Origin: Gammaproteobacteria bacterium | GTDB taxonomy: Bacteria; Pseudomonadota; Gammaproteobacteria; Pseudomonadales; Cellvibrionaceae | Assembly (NCBI GenBank): GCA_004172865.1 | Contig: SEBV01000007.1 | Span: 332,843 to 396,842, forward strand | Length of the DNA: 64,000 nt | Direction: 5' to 3' | In this document: positions 30,418-40,503 of the stretch, piece after piece | How positions within the stretch are numbered: the stretch's first letter is position 1 | Layout: every line of letters starts with the position of its first letter | Translations under genes and position numbers: made by a program | The notes under the pieces: generated by a model | Seen by the model: the letters and a program-made list of their open reading frames with translations, nothing else | Told to the model about the DNA's origin: nothing | The model's database searches: none

Positions 30418-31206
30418 ATGCAGAATAATAAGTTGCTGTCAGGTTTTAAGAATGTATTGATGTGTGTGTTAGTGAGCGTATTTTTATTTGGTTGTGTTTC
30501 CGAACAAGTCAAAGGTAAAGAAAAAAAAGCTCCAGATAAGGCCAAGGCACTTGAGCTTCATGTACAAATGGCATTGGGTTATGTCGAAAAAGGTAATCGT
30601 GAATCAGCGCGTATCCATTTAACTAAAGCGTTTGATATTGATAAAAATTCAGCTCCTGCAACTAATGCCATGGCAATGTTGTATCAGCTGGAAGGGGAGC
30701 CAGCGCTTGCAGAAGAAAATTTTAAGTTAGCGATAAAACGCGATAAAAACTTAACCGCCGCGCACAACAACTACGGTATTTTTCTTTACAACCAAAAGCG
30801 CTACCAGGAAGCTTTCACTCAGTTTGAATTAGCAGCTGCCGATTTGGGTTATGTAAATCGTTCACAGGCTTTAACGAATGTCGGCAAGGCCGCATTGAAG
30901 ATCGGAAAAGATGCGCGTGCACAGTCAGCATTTGAGCATGCGTGTATTTTGGACAGAAAAAATTCCGATGCATTTATTGAATTGGCGGATATTAATTTTC
31001 AAAACAAAGAATATGCAGAGGCTAAAAGAAATCTGGATGTTTACGAATCTCTTGTCAGTTCGTCGCCACGCAGTTTGATGTTGGGAATTCGTTTAGAAAG
31101 AATATTTGGCAACAAAGATAAAGAAGCAAGTCTCGCGCTGAAATTGAAAAATAATTTCCCATATTCCAAAGAACTTTTGGATTACCAACAAAAGAATTCT
31201 AATTGA
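30418..31206 (+). CDS. pilF: Type IV pilus biogenesis lipoprotein PilF/PilW
   Basis: 262 residues from the ATG at 30418, with CGGAG in front. A lipoprotein signal peptide ends at FLFGC (lipobox). About five tetratricopeptide repeats follow, for example LHVQMALGYVEKGNRESAR and LTAAHNNYGIFLYNQKRYQE. PilF is the outer-membrane pilotin that helps PilQ secretin assemble. The position between rlmN and rodZ is the standard one in pseudomonads and relatives. Confidence 0.93.
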   Translation: MQNNKLLSGFKNVLMCVLVSVFLFGCVSEQVKGKEKKAPDKAKALELHVQMALGYVEKGNRESARIHLTKAFDIDKNSAPATNAMAMLYQLEGEPALAEENFKLAIKRDKNLTAAHNNYGIFLYNQKRYQEAFTQFELAAADLGYVNRSQALTNVGKAALKIGKDARAQSAFEHACILDRKNSDAFIELADINFQNKEYAEAKRNLDVYESLVSSSPRSLMLGIRLERIFGNKDKEASLALKLKNNFPYSKELLDYQQKNSN

Positions 31207-31213
31207 GGTTCTG

Positions 31214-32164
31214 ATGGTTGAATCCAGTGAATCGCAACCAAATGAGAAATTATCGCCCGGTAAAATATTGCTGCAAGGTCGACTGCAGGCTGGGCTAACT
31301 CAGGAACAAGTTGCGAAAGAACTTTATATGACTGTTTACAAGGTTAAAGCCTTGGAAGCAGATGACTATAGCCGTTTGAGTTCGGACACTTTTGCGCGCG
31401 GTTACATTCGTGCCTATGCAAATTTAGTGAAGATAGATGTTGTTGTCGTATTAGCTGCGTACGATCAGTTGATGGATGACATAAAACCGCCGGAAGTTGT
31501 GGCGGCCCAAATTGCTGCGCCAACAGAGCCACAAGGTCATCGCGGCGCGTGGCAATTTCTTGTGGTTATTGGCGCGTTTTTAATTGGGATTTGGCTAATA
31601 TCTGTTTGGTTTTTTGATAACCATACGGAAACAGAATACGTTGTTCCAGCAGTTGGTAATTCCTCGGTAGCATCGGAAAATTTGAAATCGACGGTGGCTG
31701 AGTCATTTGCAAGTGCGAGCGAATTTAGCAGTTCAAGTAGCAGTGTATCGCCGATGAGTACATCTTCACAAAGTAGAATACAAAATGCGTTGGCTGTAAA
31801 GAATTCAAGTTCGAGTAAATCCGCTAATGCAGCAAATTCTTCTGTATTTAGTTCGGCATTAAGCTCAATTGCAACTTCAAGCAGTGCGTCAGTTGCAGCG
31901 CAGGTAAGTGTTAAGAAAACCAGTCTGGATGAAATTAGTTTTTCATTTCGCGCTGAATCCTGGTTGGAAGTGAGCGATTCGCGTGGTGATGTCTTGGCCA
32001 CCGAACTTGAGCCAGCTGGTAGCAAATTAAAATTGGTTGGGCTTGCACCATTCGACGTGAAGTTAGGCAATGCGCCTGCGGTTGATGTGCAATTGAACGG
32101 CAAAAAAATTGATGTTATCCCATTGTTGGGAAGCAACGTGTTAATACTGAAAGTCGGCAATTAA
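31214..32164 (+). CDS. rodZ: Cytoskeletal protein RodZ
   Basis: 316 residues. An N-terminal HTH domain (LQAGLTQEQVAKELYMTVYKVKALEADDY, residues about 22-50) binds MreB. A transmembrane helix (FLVVIGAFLIGIWLISVWF, near 115-133) follows. Then comes a periplasmic linker of about 85 residues very rich in Ser and Ala, and a C-terminal beta domain ending VLILKVGN. RodZ maintains rod shape. Poly-Ser linkers are typical of Cellvibrio and Saccharophagus proteins and support the assignment of the organism. Confidence 0.93.
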   Translation: MVESSESQPNEKLSPGKILLQGRLQAGLTQEQVAKELYMTVYKVKALEADDYSRLSSDTFARGYIRAYANLVKIDVVVVLAAYDQLMDDIKPPEVVAAQIAAPTEPQGHRGAWQFLVVIGAFLIGIWLISVWFFDNHTETEYVVPAVGNSSVASENLKSTVAESFASASEFSSSSSSVSPMSTSSQSRIQNALAVKNSSSSKSANAANSSVFSSALSSIATSSSASVAAQVSVKKTSLDEISFSFRAESWLEVSDSRGDVLATELEPAGSKLKLVGLAPFDVKLGNAPAVDVQLNGKKIDVIPLLGSNVLILKVGN

Positions 32165-32191
32165 AAGTTGCTGTGTTGTTAAGGTAAAATT

Positions 32192-33316
32192 ATGCATTGT
32201 GAATCACCGATTAAACGTCGCAAGTCGCGTCAGATTATGGTTGGAAATGTGCCGGTAGGTGGCGATGCGCCTATTTCCGTGCAGAGCATGACTAACACTG
32301 AAACGACAGACGTAGCCGCAACTGTTGAGCAAATTCGTCGCATTCAGTTAGCGGGTGCTGATATTGTTCGCGTATCGGTTCCTTCGATGGATGCAGCAGA
32401 AGCCTTTGGTGCAATTCGCAAACTAGTGGATATACCATTAGTTGCGGATATTCATTTCGATTACAAAATTGCGTTGCGTGTTGCCGATTTGGGCGTGGAC
32501 TGCTTGCGTATCAATCCCGGCAATATTGGTCGTGAAGATCGTGTCCGTGCAGTTGTCGATAAAGCGCGCGATTTAAATATTCCAATTCGAATTGGCGTTA
32601 ACGCAGGTTCATTGGAAAAAGATTTACAAAAAAAATACGGTGAACCAACACCGGATGCTTTAGTTGAATCTGCACTGCGTCATGTTGAAATTTTGGATGC
32701 CTTAAATTTCCATAATTTTAAAGTCAGCGTAAAAGCATCAGATGTTTTTATGGCCGTTGCTGCCTACCGTAAATTAGCAGCACTAATCGAGCAGCCTTTG
32801 CATTTGGGTATCACAGAAGCTGGCGTGTTACGCGCAGGCACAGTGAAATCAGCAGTAGGTTTAGGCGCACTTTTAATGGATGGTATTGGCGATACTATTC
32901 GTATTTCACTCGCTGCTGATCCGGTCGAAGAAATTAAAGTGGGTTGGGATTTATTGCGCAGTTTGAAATTACGCAGTAAAGGTGTGAACTTTATTGCCTG
33001 CCCAAGTTGTTCACGTCAAAACTTTGATGTGATTAAAACCATGAATGAATTAGAAGCGCGCGTGGAAGATATAACTACGCCGATTGATGTTGCCGTCATT
33101 GGTTGCATCGTAAATGGCCCTGGCGAAGCGAAAGAAGCTGATTTAGGTTTGACTGGTGGCACGCCTAATAATCTAGTGTATATCGATGGTGAACCCAACC
33201 ATAAAATCGGCAATGAAAATTTGGTGGATAATTTAGAAAAACTTATTCGCGCAAGAGCCGCATTAAAAGCCATTAAAATGGCCGAAGATGAAAAAAATAT
33301 TATTGCTCGCGCATAG
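32192..33316 (+). CDS. ispG: 4-hydroxy-3-methylbut-2-en-1-yl diphosphate synthase
   Basis: 374 residues (E. coli 372). The TIM-barrel start [19 protein letters not shown] and the [4Fe-4S] ligands in ACPSCSRQ and [11 protein letters not shown] are intact. IspG performs the penultimate step of the MEP isoprenoid pathway and needs an Fe-S cluster, which the neighbouring suf operon could supply. It follows rodZ by 27 nt, in the same operon. Confidence 0.97.
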   Translation: MHCESPIKRRKSRQIMVGNVPVGGDAPISVQSMTNTETTDVAATVEQIRRIQLAGADIVRVSVPSMDAAEAFGAIRKLVDIPLVADIHFDYKIALRVADLGVDCLRINPGNIGREDRVRAVVDKARDLNIPIRIGVNAGSLEKDLQKKYGEPTPDALVESALRHVEILDALNFHNFKVSVKASDVFMAVAAYRKLAALIEQPLHLGITEAGVLRAGTVKSAVGLGALLMDGIGDTIRISLAADPVEEIKVGWDLLRSLKLRSKGVNFIACPSCSRQNFDVIKTMNELEARVEDITTPIDVAVIGCIVNGPGEAKEADLGLTGGTPNNLVYIDGEPNHKIGNENLVDNLEKLIRARAALKAIKMAEDEKNIIARA

Positions 33317-33338
33317 TCGAGTCCGGTTATTTGGATTG

Positions 33339-33357
33339 CAATGGTTTTAAACCATTG
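33339..33357. other. Perfect palindrome between ispG and hisS
   Basis: CAATGGTTT-T-AAACCATTG forms a 9-bp inverted repeat with a central T and no U-tract. It could be an mRNA processing or stability hairpin in front of the weak TTG start of hisS. Confidence 0.45.
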
Positions 33358-33374
33358 GTGGTAGAGAAAGTATT

Positions 33375-34646
33375 TTGAAAAAAATTCAAGCTATTCGTGG
33401 AATGAATGATTTATTGCCAAGCGATTCGTCGGCATGGCAATACGTTGAAGCGGCTGTCGCAAATATTTTGCGTCGTTATGCTTATCAAGAAATTCGTTTT
33501 CCTATTTTAGAATCGACAGATCTTTTCAAGCGTTCTATCGGTGAAGTTACCGATATCGTTGAAAAGGAAATGTACACTTTTGATGATCGTAACGGTGACA
33601 GTGTCACGCTACGTCCTGAAGGCACGGCATCTTGTGTTCGCGCCTGCGAAGAACATGGTCTGCTATACAATCAAACCCAGCGTTTGTGGTACATGGGCCC
33701 AATGTTTCGTTACGAGCGCCCGCAAAAAGGCCGTTACCGCCAGTTTCACCAAATTGGTGTGGAAACCTTTGGTATGGACGGGCCCGATATTGACGCTGAA
33801 GTTTTATTACTCAGCGCGCGTATTTTGCGTGAACTTGGCGTCGCTCCGTTTGTCACACTGCAGATCAATTCATTAGGTGATTCCGAATCGCGTGCAAATT
33901 ACAAAGAAGCCCTGGTGGCTTATTTGGAAAATCACAAAGAAAAATTGGATGCCGACAGCCAGCGCCGTTTAACAACTAATCCTCTGCGTATATTGGACAG
34001 TAAAGAGGCAAGCACTCAAGCCTTGCTCGATAACGCGCCGGTATTGTTGGATTATTTGGATGAAACATCGCGCGCACATTTTGAGCAATTAAAAGTTCTG
34101 TTGGATGCTGGTGGTGTCAGTTATCAAATTAATCCACGCTTGGTGCGCGGTTTGGATTACTACGGCAAGACCGCATTTGAATGGGTAACGGATAAATTAG
34201 GTTCACAAAGTACAGTGTGTGCTGGTGGCCGTTACGATAATTTGGTTGAACAACTTGGCGGAAAATCGACTCCAGCCGTTGGCTTTGGAATCGGTTTAGA
34301 ACGCTTGGTGTTGTTGCTACAAGCTGTCGATGCCGTTCCAAAAAATTTGGAGCAAATTGCAGATGTTTATGTAGTTGCAGTTGGCAATGTGCAGAAAGAA
34401 GCTTTTCAGTTGGCGGAGAACTTGCGCAATGAATTGCCAAGTTTGCGAGTGATCAATAATTGTGGTGGTGGAAATTTTAAAAATCAGTTGAAAAAAGCTG
34501 ATAAAAGCACAGCAAGTTTAGCGCTGATCTTAGGTGAAGATGAAGTTGCAAAAGCGGTAGTCGCCGTAAAATTTTTACGTGACGATCAACCCCAGCAAAT
34601 AATCCCGCTAAGCGACATTATTAAATTTTTTAAAAATCGTGTATAA
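33375..34646 (+). CDS. hisS: Histidyl-tRNA synthetase
   Basis: 423 residues. Class II motifs: [12 protein letters not shown] start, [12 protein letters not shown] (motif 2 region), [32 protein letters not shown], and [13 protein letters not shown] (motif 3). The frame starts with TTG at 33375, with GAGAAAG upstream. No ATG or GTG lies before the conserved KKIQAIRGM, so TTG initiation is well supported and may keep expression low. Confidence 0.96.
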   Translation: MKKIQAIRGMNDLLPSDSSAWQYVEAAVANILRRYAYQEIRFPILESTDLFKRSIGEVTDIVEKEMYTFDDRNGDSVTLRPEGTASCVRACEEHGLLYNQTQRLWYMGPMFRYERPQKGRYRQFHQIGVETFGMDGPDIDAEVLLLSARILRELGVAPFVTLQINSLGDSESRANYKEALVAYLENHKEKLDADSQRRLTTNPLRILDSKEASTQALLDNAPVLLDYLDETSRAHFEQLKVLLDAGGVSYQINPRLVRGLDYYGKTAFEWVTDKLGSQSTVCAGGRYDNLVEQLGGKSTPAVGFGIGLERLVLLLQAVDAVPKNLEQIADVYVVAVGNVQKEAFQLAENLRNELPSLRVINNCGGGNFKNQLKKADKSTASLALILGEDEVAKAVVAVKFLRDDQPQQIIPLSDIIKFFKNRV

Positions 34647-34680
34647 AATTTTAATTGATATGAATTATTAGGAGTTCATT

Positions 34681-35367
34681 GTGAGCGTACATTTAACTGA
34701 AGAAGAACAATTAGAAGTCTTGAAGCGCTGGTGGAAAGATTACGGTAAGGTAGTGATCATTGCGATAGTCGCTGCAGTTGCAATTTATTTTGCATGGACA
34801 ACTTGGCAAGACAAAAATAATGCAACAAAAGAATCTGCTTCTGCTCAATACGATGCGCTGGTAAAGCTTCTTAATGTTGAACCAGGTAAAACACTTTCTG
34901 ACGCTGACAAAAATACTGCTGCCACTATTGCAAGTGAAATCAAAGCAAAAAATGGCACTGGTTTGTATGCACAAAGCGCAGCTTTCTATCTTGCTAAATC
35001 TGCAGTTGATGCAGGTGATTTGGATAAGGCAGTAACTGAATTACAATGGATTTTATCGTCCAAGCCTGACATCGCTACCGCACAACTCGCACATGTACGT
35101 TTAGCTCGTGTATACGTTGCTAAAGGAGCTTACACCGAAGCGCAAACTCAATTGGCGGAAGAACCTAGTAAAGCATTTGCATCAGAATACTCTGAAGTAC
35201 GTGGTGATTTATTAAAAGCGCAAGGCAACAAAGAAGCAGCTGCAACTGCTTATCAAAAAGCCTTGGAAACTACTGATCCACAACAACAGGAACGTGCAAT
35301 GGTATTGCAAATGAAAGCCGATGAATTAAAGTCACCACTTGCTGTTGCTGAGGAGAAAGCCCAATGA
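34681..35367 (+). CDS. yfgM: YfgM-like tetratricopeptide membrane protein
   Basis: 228 residues from a GTG with TAGGAG in front. Cytoplasmic N-terminus (EEEQLEVLKRWWKDYGK), a single transmembrane helix VVIIAIVAAVAIYFAWTTW, and a periplasmic TPR-like domain. YfgM is an ancillary partner of the SecYEG translocon and works with PpiD in handing over exported proteins. It overlaps bamB by 4 nt, the common gene order. Confidence 0.93.
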   Translation: MSVHLTEEEQLEVLKRWWKDYGKVVIIAIVAAVAIYFAWTTWQDKNNATKESASAQYDALVKLLNVEPGKTLSDADKNTAATIASEIKAKNGTGLYAQSAAFYLAKSAVDAGDLDKAVTELQWILSSKPDIATAQLAHVRLARVYVAKGAYTEAQTQLAEEPSKAFASEYSEVRGDLLKAQGNKEAAATAYQKALETTDPQQQERAMVLQMKADELKSPLAVAEEKAQ

Positions 35368-36575
35368 GGCACTTGAAATGGGGCTTACTGCTCTGTGCCG
35401 TATTGATGTCCGGCTGTTCGATATTTTCTAAAAAAACTGGCCAAGAGCCAATGGATTTGGAAAGCTTTAAAGAAACGGCCAAGCTGAGTGAAGTGTGGAG
35501 CCATGGTGTCGGCAGAGGGCAGGGAATTGGCTTGACGCAACTTACCCCGGCGCTAGCGGGTGATACAATTTACACCATCGATCACGAAGGCATTGTAAGT
35601 GCGTTGAATAGTCAATCCGGAAAAAAACTCTGGTCGAAAAATGTAACGCCCGAATTTACCGGATGGACAGGAAGCGTTGTTTATTTCTTTAAAAATAAAG
35701 ATTTAAACCACGGTGTTACTGGCGGTATTAGTTATGCGGATGGATTGCTTTATATCGGAAATTACGCCGGTGAATTGATTGCACTTTCTGCGAAAGATGG
35801 CAAACAAATTTGGCGTAAACAAGTAAATGGTGAAATTTCGTCGGTACCGCAAACTAACGGTCAAGTTGTTGCTGTGCAAACGATGAACGGAAAATTGTTT
35901 GTAGTTGATGCAAAAACCGGCGCTGATATGTGGTTCTTTGAAAATCCACCGCCAGTTTTAACATTGCGTGGCACCGCAGCGCCTTTAGTAACAGATACTG
36001 CAATTTATGCCGGTTTTGCGAATGGTCGCTTGATGGCGTTTAATCCAAGCAATGGTTTAATTTTGTGGGAACAACGTATGGCCTTGCCAAAAGGTCGTTC
36101 AGAATTAGACCGTATGGTTGATATTCACGCGAGTCCGCTAATTAAAGATGGCATTTTGTTTGTAGGAACTTATCAAGGTCGTATCGCCGCAGTCGCTCGT
36201 GGAACGGGTGGCAGTGTGTGGGCAATAGATGGTTCGACTACTGAAAATCTCGCCGCGTCTGACGATAAATTATTTGTTAGCCAGAGCGATGGAAAAGTGG
36301 TCGCTTACAGTCTTACTTCCGGCGAGCAACTGTGGCAAAACGAAAAATTGTTGCGTCGTCGTTTAGGTGGCCCGCAAGTATTTGGTGATTATGTAGCTGT
36401 AGTAGATTTTGAAGGATACATGCATGTGCTAAATCAATCGAACGGAGAATTTGCTGCGCGTGATCGTGTTGATAGCGATGGCGTGCGCGCACCTTTGTTG
36501 ACTGATGGCAAAACGCTTTATGTTTACGGCAACAGCGGAGGCTTAATGGCCTTTACCGCAACCGCTAAAAAATAA
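35364..36575 (+). CDS. bamB: Outer membrane protein assembly factor BamB
   Basis: 403 residues. A lipoprotein signal peptide ends at LMSGC. The rest is an eight-bladed beta-propeller of PQQ-like repeats, for example ALNSQSGKKLWSKNV, ALSAKDGKQIWRKQV and AFNPSNGLILWEQRM. BamB is a lipoprotein subunit of the BAM complex that inserts outer-membrane beta-barrels. A strong terminator separates it from der. Confidence 0.97.
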   Translation: MRHLKWGLLLCAVLMSGCSIFSKKTGQEPMDLESFKETAKLSEVWSHGVGRGQGIGLTQLTPALAGDTIYTIDHEGIVSALNSQSGKKLWSKNVTPEFTGWTGSVVYFFKNKDLNHGVTGGISYADGLLYIGNYAGELIALSAKDGKQIWRKQVNGEISSVPQTNGQVVAVQTMNGKLFVVDAKTGADMWFFENPPPVLTLRGTAAPLVTDTAIYAGFANGRLMAFNPSNGLILWEQRMALPKGRSELDRMVDIHASPLIKDGILFVGTYQGRIAAVARGTGGSVWAIDGSTTENLAASDDKLFVSQSDGKVVAYSLTSGEQLWQNEKLLRRRLGGPQVFGDYVAVVDFEGYMHVLNQSNGEFAARDRVDSDGVRAPLLTDGKTLYVYGNSGGLMAFTATAKK

Positions 36576-36598
36576 GCGTTAATTCAAGTTATTTTTCG

Positions 36599-36639
36599 AA
36601 CCACTTAAGGAGGAAACTCTTTAAGTGGTTGATTTTTTT
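36599..36639 (+). terminator. Intrinsic terminator between bamB and der
   Basis: A perfect 10-bp stem, AACCACTTAA with TTAAGTGGTT, encloses a 12-nt loop and is followed by GATTTTTTT. The loop contains GGAGG, but the first ATG after it is too far to use that as a ribosome site. Confidence 0.85.
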
Positions 36640-36696
36640 GTGGCGTATTGGTTTTTGTATGCCAAATTGTTTTATTTATTAATTGATGTACTCATT

Positions 36697-38091
36697 ATGA
36701 TTCCTGTTATTGCACTTGTTGGTCGGCCCAACGTCGGAAAATCTACTTTATTTAATCGCCTCACGCGCAGCCGTGATGCATTGGTGGCGGATTATCCCGG
36801 CCTTACGCGTGATCGCAAATACGGCGAAGGAACTTTTGAAGAGCGTCGCTTTATCGTAATCGACACCGGTGGTATTAGCGGTGAAGAAGAGGGTATTGAT
36901 AGCATGATGGCTGGTCAATCCCTATTGGCGATTGAAGAAGCGGATATTGTTTTATTTATTTTGGATAGCCGCTCAGGCGTGCATCCTGCTGATCATATGA
37001 TCGCAAAACATTTGCGTGTGAATAATAAAAAAACTTATTTGGTTGCCAACAAAATTGACGGTATGGATCCGGACATCGCACTCGCGCCTTTTTACGAATT
37101 AGGTTTGGGCGAAATTTTTGCTACTACTGCAACCCATGGTCGTGGTGTGAAATCCATGATGGAAGAAGTGCTGGCCGAAGTTCCGGAATTTACGGAAGAA
37201 CAACAGGTCGACGTTGCCAAAGGCATTAAAATCGCTGTAGTAGGGCGGCCAAATGTAGGTAAGTCTACTTTGGTAAATCGTTTACTCGGCGAAGATCGCG
37301 TTGTGGTGTTCGATGAACCTGGAACCACACGCGATAGTATTTATATCAACTACGAACGCTTTGGAAAAAATTACACCATTATCGATACCGCCGGTGTGCG
37401 CCGTCGAAAAAATATTGATTTGATGGTAGAGAAATTTTCTATCGTAAAAACTATGCAAGCCATTAGCGATGCAAATGTTGTTGTGCTGGTGATGGATGCA
37501 AGTGAAGGCGTGGTCGAGCAAGATTTGCATTTAATGGGATCAACGATTGAAGCGGGCCGCGCTTTGGTTATTGCATTAAATAAATGGGATGGTTTGGATG
37601 AATCCCATAAACAATACGTGAAAAAAGAACTCGAACGCCGTTTACGTTTTGTCGATTTCGCGACCATCCATTTTATTTCTGCGTTGCACGGTACGGGCGT
37701 AGGCAATCTCTACAAATCCATCGAAGAAGCCTATCAATCGGCAACGGATAAATTCTCTACCAATTATTTGACGCGAATTCTTGAAGATGCGGTGCGCGAG
37801 CATCAGCCGCCTATGATTCAAGGTCGCCGTATTAAATTGCGCTACGCGCATCCTGGCGGTCACAATCCGCCGATTGTGGTGATACATGGCAATCAAACTG
37901 CTGATATTCCCAATCATTACACCAAGTATCTTGAAAAAACCTTCAGACGCGTCATGGACTTACACGGTACGCCGATTCGTATCGAGTATCGCACCACCGA
38001 CAATCCGTACGCCGAGAAGAAAAAGAAAGTAACCCAGCGCGAATTTATTAAAAAGCGCCGTTTGGAAAATGCGCATCCCAATAAAAAGTAA
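36697..38091 (+). CDS. der: Ribosome biogenesis GTPase Der (EngA)
   Basis: 464 residues, starting [17 protein letters not shown]. Two GTPase domains in tandem: [18 protein letters not shown] in the first and [18 protein letters not shown] in the second. A KH-like C-terminal domain and a basic tail ending [13 protein letters not shown] follow. Der is needed for 50S subunit maturation. The frame is open 24 codons upstream with hydrophobic residues, but the ATG at 36697 matches all homologues. No strong ribosome site is seen before it. Confidence 0.97.
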   Translation: MIPVIALVGRPNVGKSTLFNRLTRSRDALVADYPGLTRDRKYGEGTFEERRFIVIDTGGISGEEEGIDSMMAGQSLLAIEEADIVLFILDSRSGVHPADHMIAKHLRVNNKKTYLVANKIDGMDPDIALAPFYELGLGEIFATTATHGRGVKSMMEEVLAEVPEFTEEQQVDVAKGIKIAVVGRPNVGKSTLVNRLLGEDRVVVFDEPGTTRDSIYINYERFGKNYTIIDTAGVRRRKNIDLMVEKFSIVKTMQAISDANVVVLVMDASEGVVEQDLHLMGSTIEAGRALVIALNKWDGLDESHKQYVKKELERRLRFVDFATIHFISALHGTGVGNLYKSIEEAYQSATDKFSTNYLTRILEDAVREHQPPMIQGRRIKLRYAHPGGHNPPIVVIHGNQTADIPNHYTKYLEKTFRRVMDLHGTPIRIEYRTTDNPYAEKKKKVTQREFIKKRRLENAHPNKK

Positions 38092-38214
38092 CGATGTGGC
38101 TGTTAGGTTTCGTTATCCGAAACAGCCAGTTTCTTAGCAAAAATATACGGTTAACTTTTTTTTCGTGTCTATACTCACTCAAAAGATGTGAGCGAAAATA
38201 AGAGAGAACCCAGT

Positions 38215-39081
38215 ATGAATAGAAGAATCCAACAAGCAATCGGCATTGCAGTCACCCTCATCAGCTTTTCGGCAAGCGTTGTTGTTAATGCTGAAACGCT
38301 AAAGTTTAACCAATCTGAAAACGACCCCAACGGTTTTTACGCAGCCAAAATGATCAAGCTGGCTCTTGATCATATGGATCGCAAATATGAAACGGAAACC
38401 GTTGGCGGCCAACTCACTCAAACCCGTATGCAAGAGGACGTCAAATCAGGCGTGCTCGATATTATGTGGGCGGGCACCAGTAAAGAGCTTGAGGATGATC
38501 TTGAGCCGGTGCGAATCCCGCTTTATAAAGGACTGTTGGGCCACCGGTTTTTGATCATTCGCAAAGGCGATCAAGCTACCTTTGACAATATCAAAACGCT
38601 TGAAGATCTGCGCAAAATTCGCCTCGGTCAAGGTACTGCCTGGGTCGACACCAAAATATTGGAAGCGAATGGTTTGAAAGTCGTCAAAACCATGAAATAC
38701 CAAAACTTGTTTAATATGTTGGACGGCAGCCGTTTTGATGCTTTTCCCCGTGCCGTGTTTGAACCCTTCAGCGAAGTTGATAAACACCCTGAGCTTAATC
38801 TCGCGGTCGAAAAAAACTTAATGCTGGTTTATAAAATGGATTTTTATTTGTTTGTTAGCAAAGCTAAAAAGCAGCTGGCGCGAGAGTTTGAAATCGGTTT
38901 AAACCGCGCTATTGCAGATGGTTCTTTCGAAAAAGTCTTTATGAGTTCGCCGAGCGTTCAGGAAGCCATTTCCAAAGGCGATTTGAAAAATCGTATTGTA
39001 ATTCCACTTAACAATCCGTTTAACTCGAAAGAAACTCCAATTGATAGAGCAGAGCTTTGGATCGATCCGAAAACCTTATAG
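38215..39081 (+). CDS. Periplasmic solute-binding protein, family 3-like
   Basis: 288 residues from the ATG at 38215. A Sec signal peptide ends at VVVNA before ETLKF. The remainder reads as a type II periplasmic binding protein of the SBP_bac_3 kind (YAAKMIKLALDH, LGQGTAWVDTKILEANGL, and a lobe-2 segment with FPRAVFEPF). There is no ABC permease or ATPase nearby, so it may act as an orphan sensor or scavenging protein. The ligand is unknown. It is a single gene ended by the shared terminator. Confidence 0.75.
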   Translation: MNRRIQQAIGIAVTLISFSASVVVNAETLKFNQSENDPNGFYAAKMIKLALDHMDRKYETETVGGQLTQTRMQEDVKSGVLDIMWAGTSKELEDDLEPVRIPLYKGLLGHRFLIIRKGDQATFDNIKTLEDLRKIRLGQGTAWVDTKILEANGLKVVKTMKYQNLFNMLDGSRFDAFPRAVFEPFSEVDKHPELNLAVEKNLMLVYKMDFYLFVSKAKKQLAREFEIGLNRAIADGSFEKVFMSSPSVQEAISKGDLKNRIVIPLNNPFNSKETPIDRAELWIDPKTL

Positions 39082-39099
39082 TGTTAGTAAAAGTTGCGA

Positions 39100-39130
39100 A
39101 AAAAACGGGAGCCTAGTGCTCCCGTTTTTA
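39100..39130. terminator. Bidirectional terminator
   Basis: AAAAACGGGAGC and GCTCCCGTTTTT form a 12-bp perfect stem with a 5-nt loop. A and T runs on both flanks serve the binding-protein gene and the convergent lldD. Confidence 0.93.
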
Positions 39131-39169
39131 TTTCGTAATGCAGAGTTTTTAAGGCTTTAATCGATCATT

Positions 39170-40318
39170 TCAATCCAGCATTTCAATAATAGAAGGATTG
39201 ATATCCTCGATGCGAGTGCAGCCCGATAAAGCCATAGCCACACGCATCTCATTGGCAAATAAATTTAAAATTTCACTCACGCCAGCTTTTTGCCGTGCGG
39301 CCAATGCGTACACCCAGGGGCGGCCGATCATTACACCTTTTGCACCCAACGCAAGTGCGCGCACAACATCCAAACCACTGCGAATTCCGCTATCCATCAA
39401 GATCGTTAAGTCATCTCCCACAGCGTCTACAACTTTTGGTAGCGCGCGAATAGCTGAACTTGCGCCATCCAATTGTCGCCCACCGTGGTTGGATACGATG
39501 ATTCCGTTCGCACCTATGGTCGCCGCTTGTTTTGCGTCTTCAGGGTCTAAAATACCTTTGATAATAAAATGTCCGTCCCATTCGGCGCGGATGCGATCTA
39601 TATCTGCCCAAGTAACCGTTGGGTCAAAGTTTTTGCCGAGCCAGGCCCAGAATTCATCAATACCGGCATTGTCACCGAGCACTGGTGCAATATTCCCCAG
39701 GCTGTGCGGGCGACCGAGTAGGCCTACATCCCAAGCCCAGCGAGGGCGACGCAAAACCTGTAATGAGCGTGTTAATTTACGTTGAAACATGGTTCCGTAA
39801 GACAAGCCTGAGCGCATATCGCGATAGCGCGTTGCGGGTACTGGCATGTCTACCGTGAATAGCAAGGTAGTTGTACCAGCAGCCTTGGCACGGGCAAGCA
39901 TTTCGCGTAGAAAACCGCGGTCGCGAATCATGTAAAGCTGAAACCAAACGGGATTGGTCACACCAGCGCGAACTTCATCAATCGAACAAGCCGACACTGT
40001 GGATAGACAAAAAGGGACGCCGGCAGCCTCAGCGGCTTGTGCAGCCTGTACTTCACCACGCCGAGCGTTCAATCCCGCAATCCCCACTGGGGACAGGCCG
40101 ATAGGCATTGCCAGTTTTTGGCCGAATAAAGTCGTTTCCAATGAAACCTGAGAGACGTCTTTCAACACTCGTTGACGCAATCCAATTTTTTGCAGATCGC
40201 TTGAGTTATTGCGCAAGGTAGTTTCGCTAAAGGAGCCGCCATCAATGTATTCAAATAGAAAGTGCGGCAAACGGCGACGGGCAAGTTCGCGATAGTCGTC
40301 AATATTAGCTAGGATCAT
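39170..40318 (-). CDS. lldD: L-lactate dehydrogenase, FMN-dependent
   Basis: 382 residues, family length. FMN-dependent alpha-hydroxy-acid oxidase fold: FEYIDGGSFSETTLRNN, the MPIGLSPVGIAGL segment, IVSNHGGRQLDGA with the catalytic His/Arg, and MDSGIRSGLDVVRALALGAKGVMIGRP. It oxidises L-lactate to pyruvate at the membrane with electrons to quinone. It is divergent from fucP and shares its promoter region. L-lactate is an end product of the non-phosphorylating fucose route, so this enzyme fits as the final step (inference). Confidence 0.93.
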   Translation of the reverse strand: MILANIDDYRELARRRLPHFLFEYIDGGSFSETTLRNNSSDLQKIGLRQRVLKDVSQVSLETTLFGQKLAMPIGLSPVGIAGLNARRGEVQAAQAAEAAGVPFCLSTVSACSIDEVRAGVTNPVWFQLYMIRDRGFLREMLARAKAAGTTTLLFTVDMPVPATRYRDMRSGLSYGTMFQRKLTRSLQVLRRPRWAWDVGLLGRPHSLGNIAPVLGDNAGIDEFWAWLGKNFDPTVTWADIDRIRAEWDGHFIIKGILDPEDAKQAATIGANGIIVSNHGGRQLDGASSAIRALPKVVDAVGDDLTILMDSGIRSGLDVVRALALGAKGVMIGRPWVYALAARQKAGVSEILNLFANEMRVAMALSGCTRIEDINPSIIEMLD

Positions 40319-40378
40319 AAAGCAGCCTGAATTTACAAATTATCTATGTTATGGTGTAATTGACCTTATCTTATCATG

Positions 40379-40408
40379 TTTATATATAACTTATCTTTTA
40401 TATATAAA
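40379..40408. promoter_or_regulatory. Putative IclR-type operator between lldD and fucP
   Basis: Two 12-bp boxes, TTTATATATAAC (40379-40390) and TTTATATATAAA (40397-40408), are spaced 18 bp apart. Nearly identical boxes precede the iclR gene. Their location in the shared lldD/fucP promoter suggests control of both directions by the local regulator. Confidence 0.5.
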
Positions 40409-40503
40409 TTACTGGTATTGTATAGCTGTACAATTAGCCGCCACAACGGCACTATAAAATCACAATAATGAAGCTTTGCTAAAACTCTTTACGAGTAAAA
40501 ATT

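Noticed and set aside
36625..36696. N-terminal hydrophobic extension of Der
   Set aside because: The 24 extra codons include part of the bamB terminator's T-run and are absent from homologues; the ATG at 36697 begins the conserved GTPase domain.
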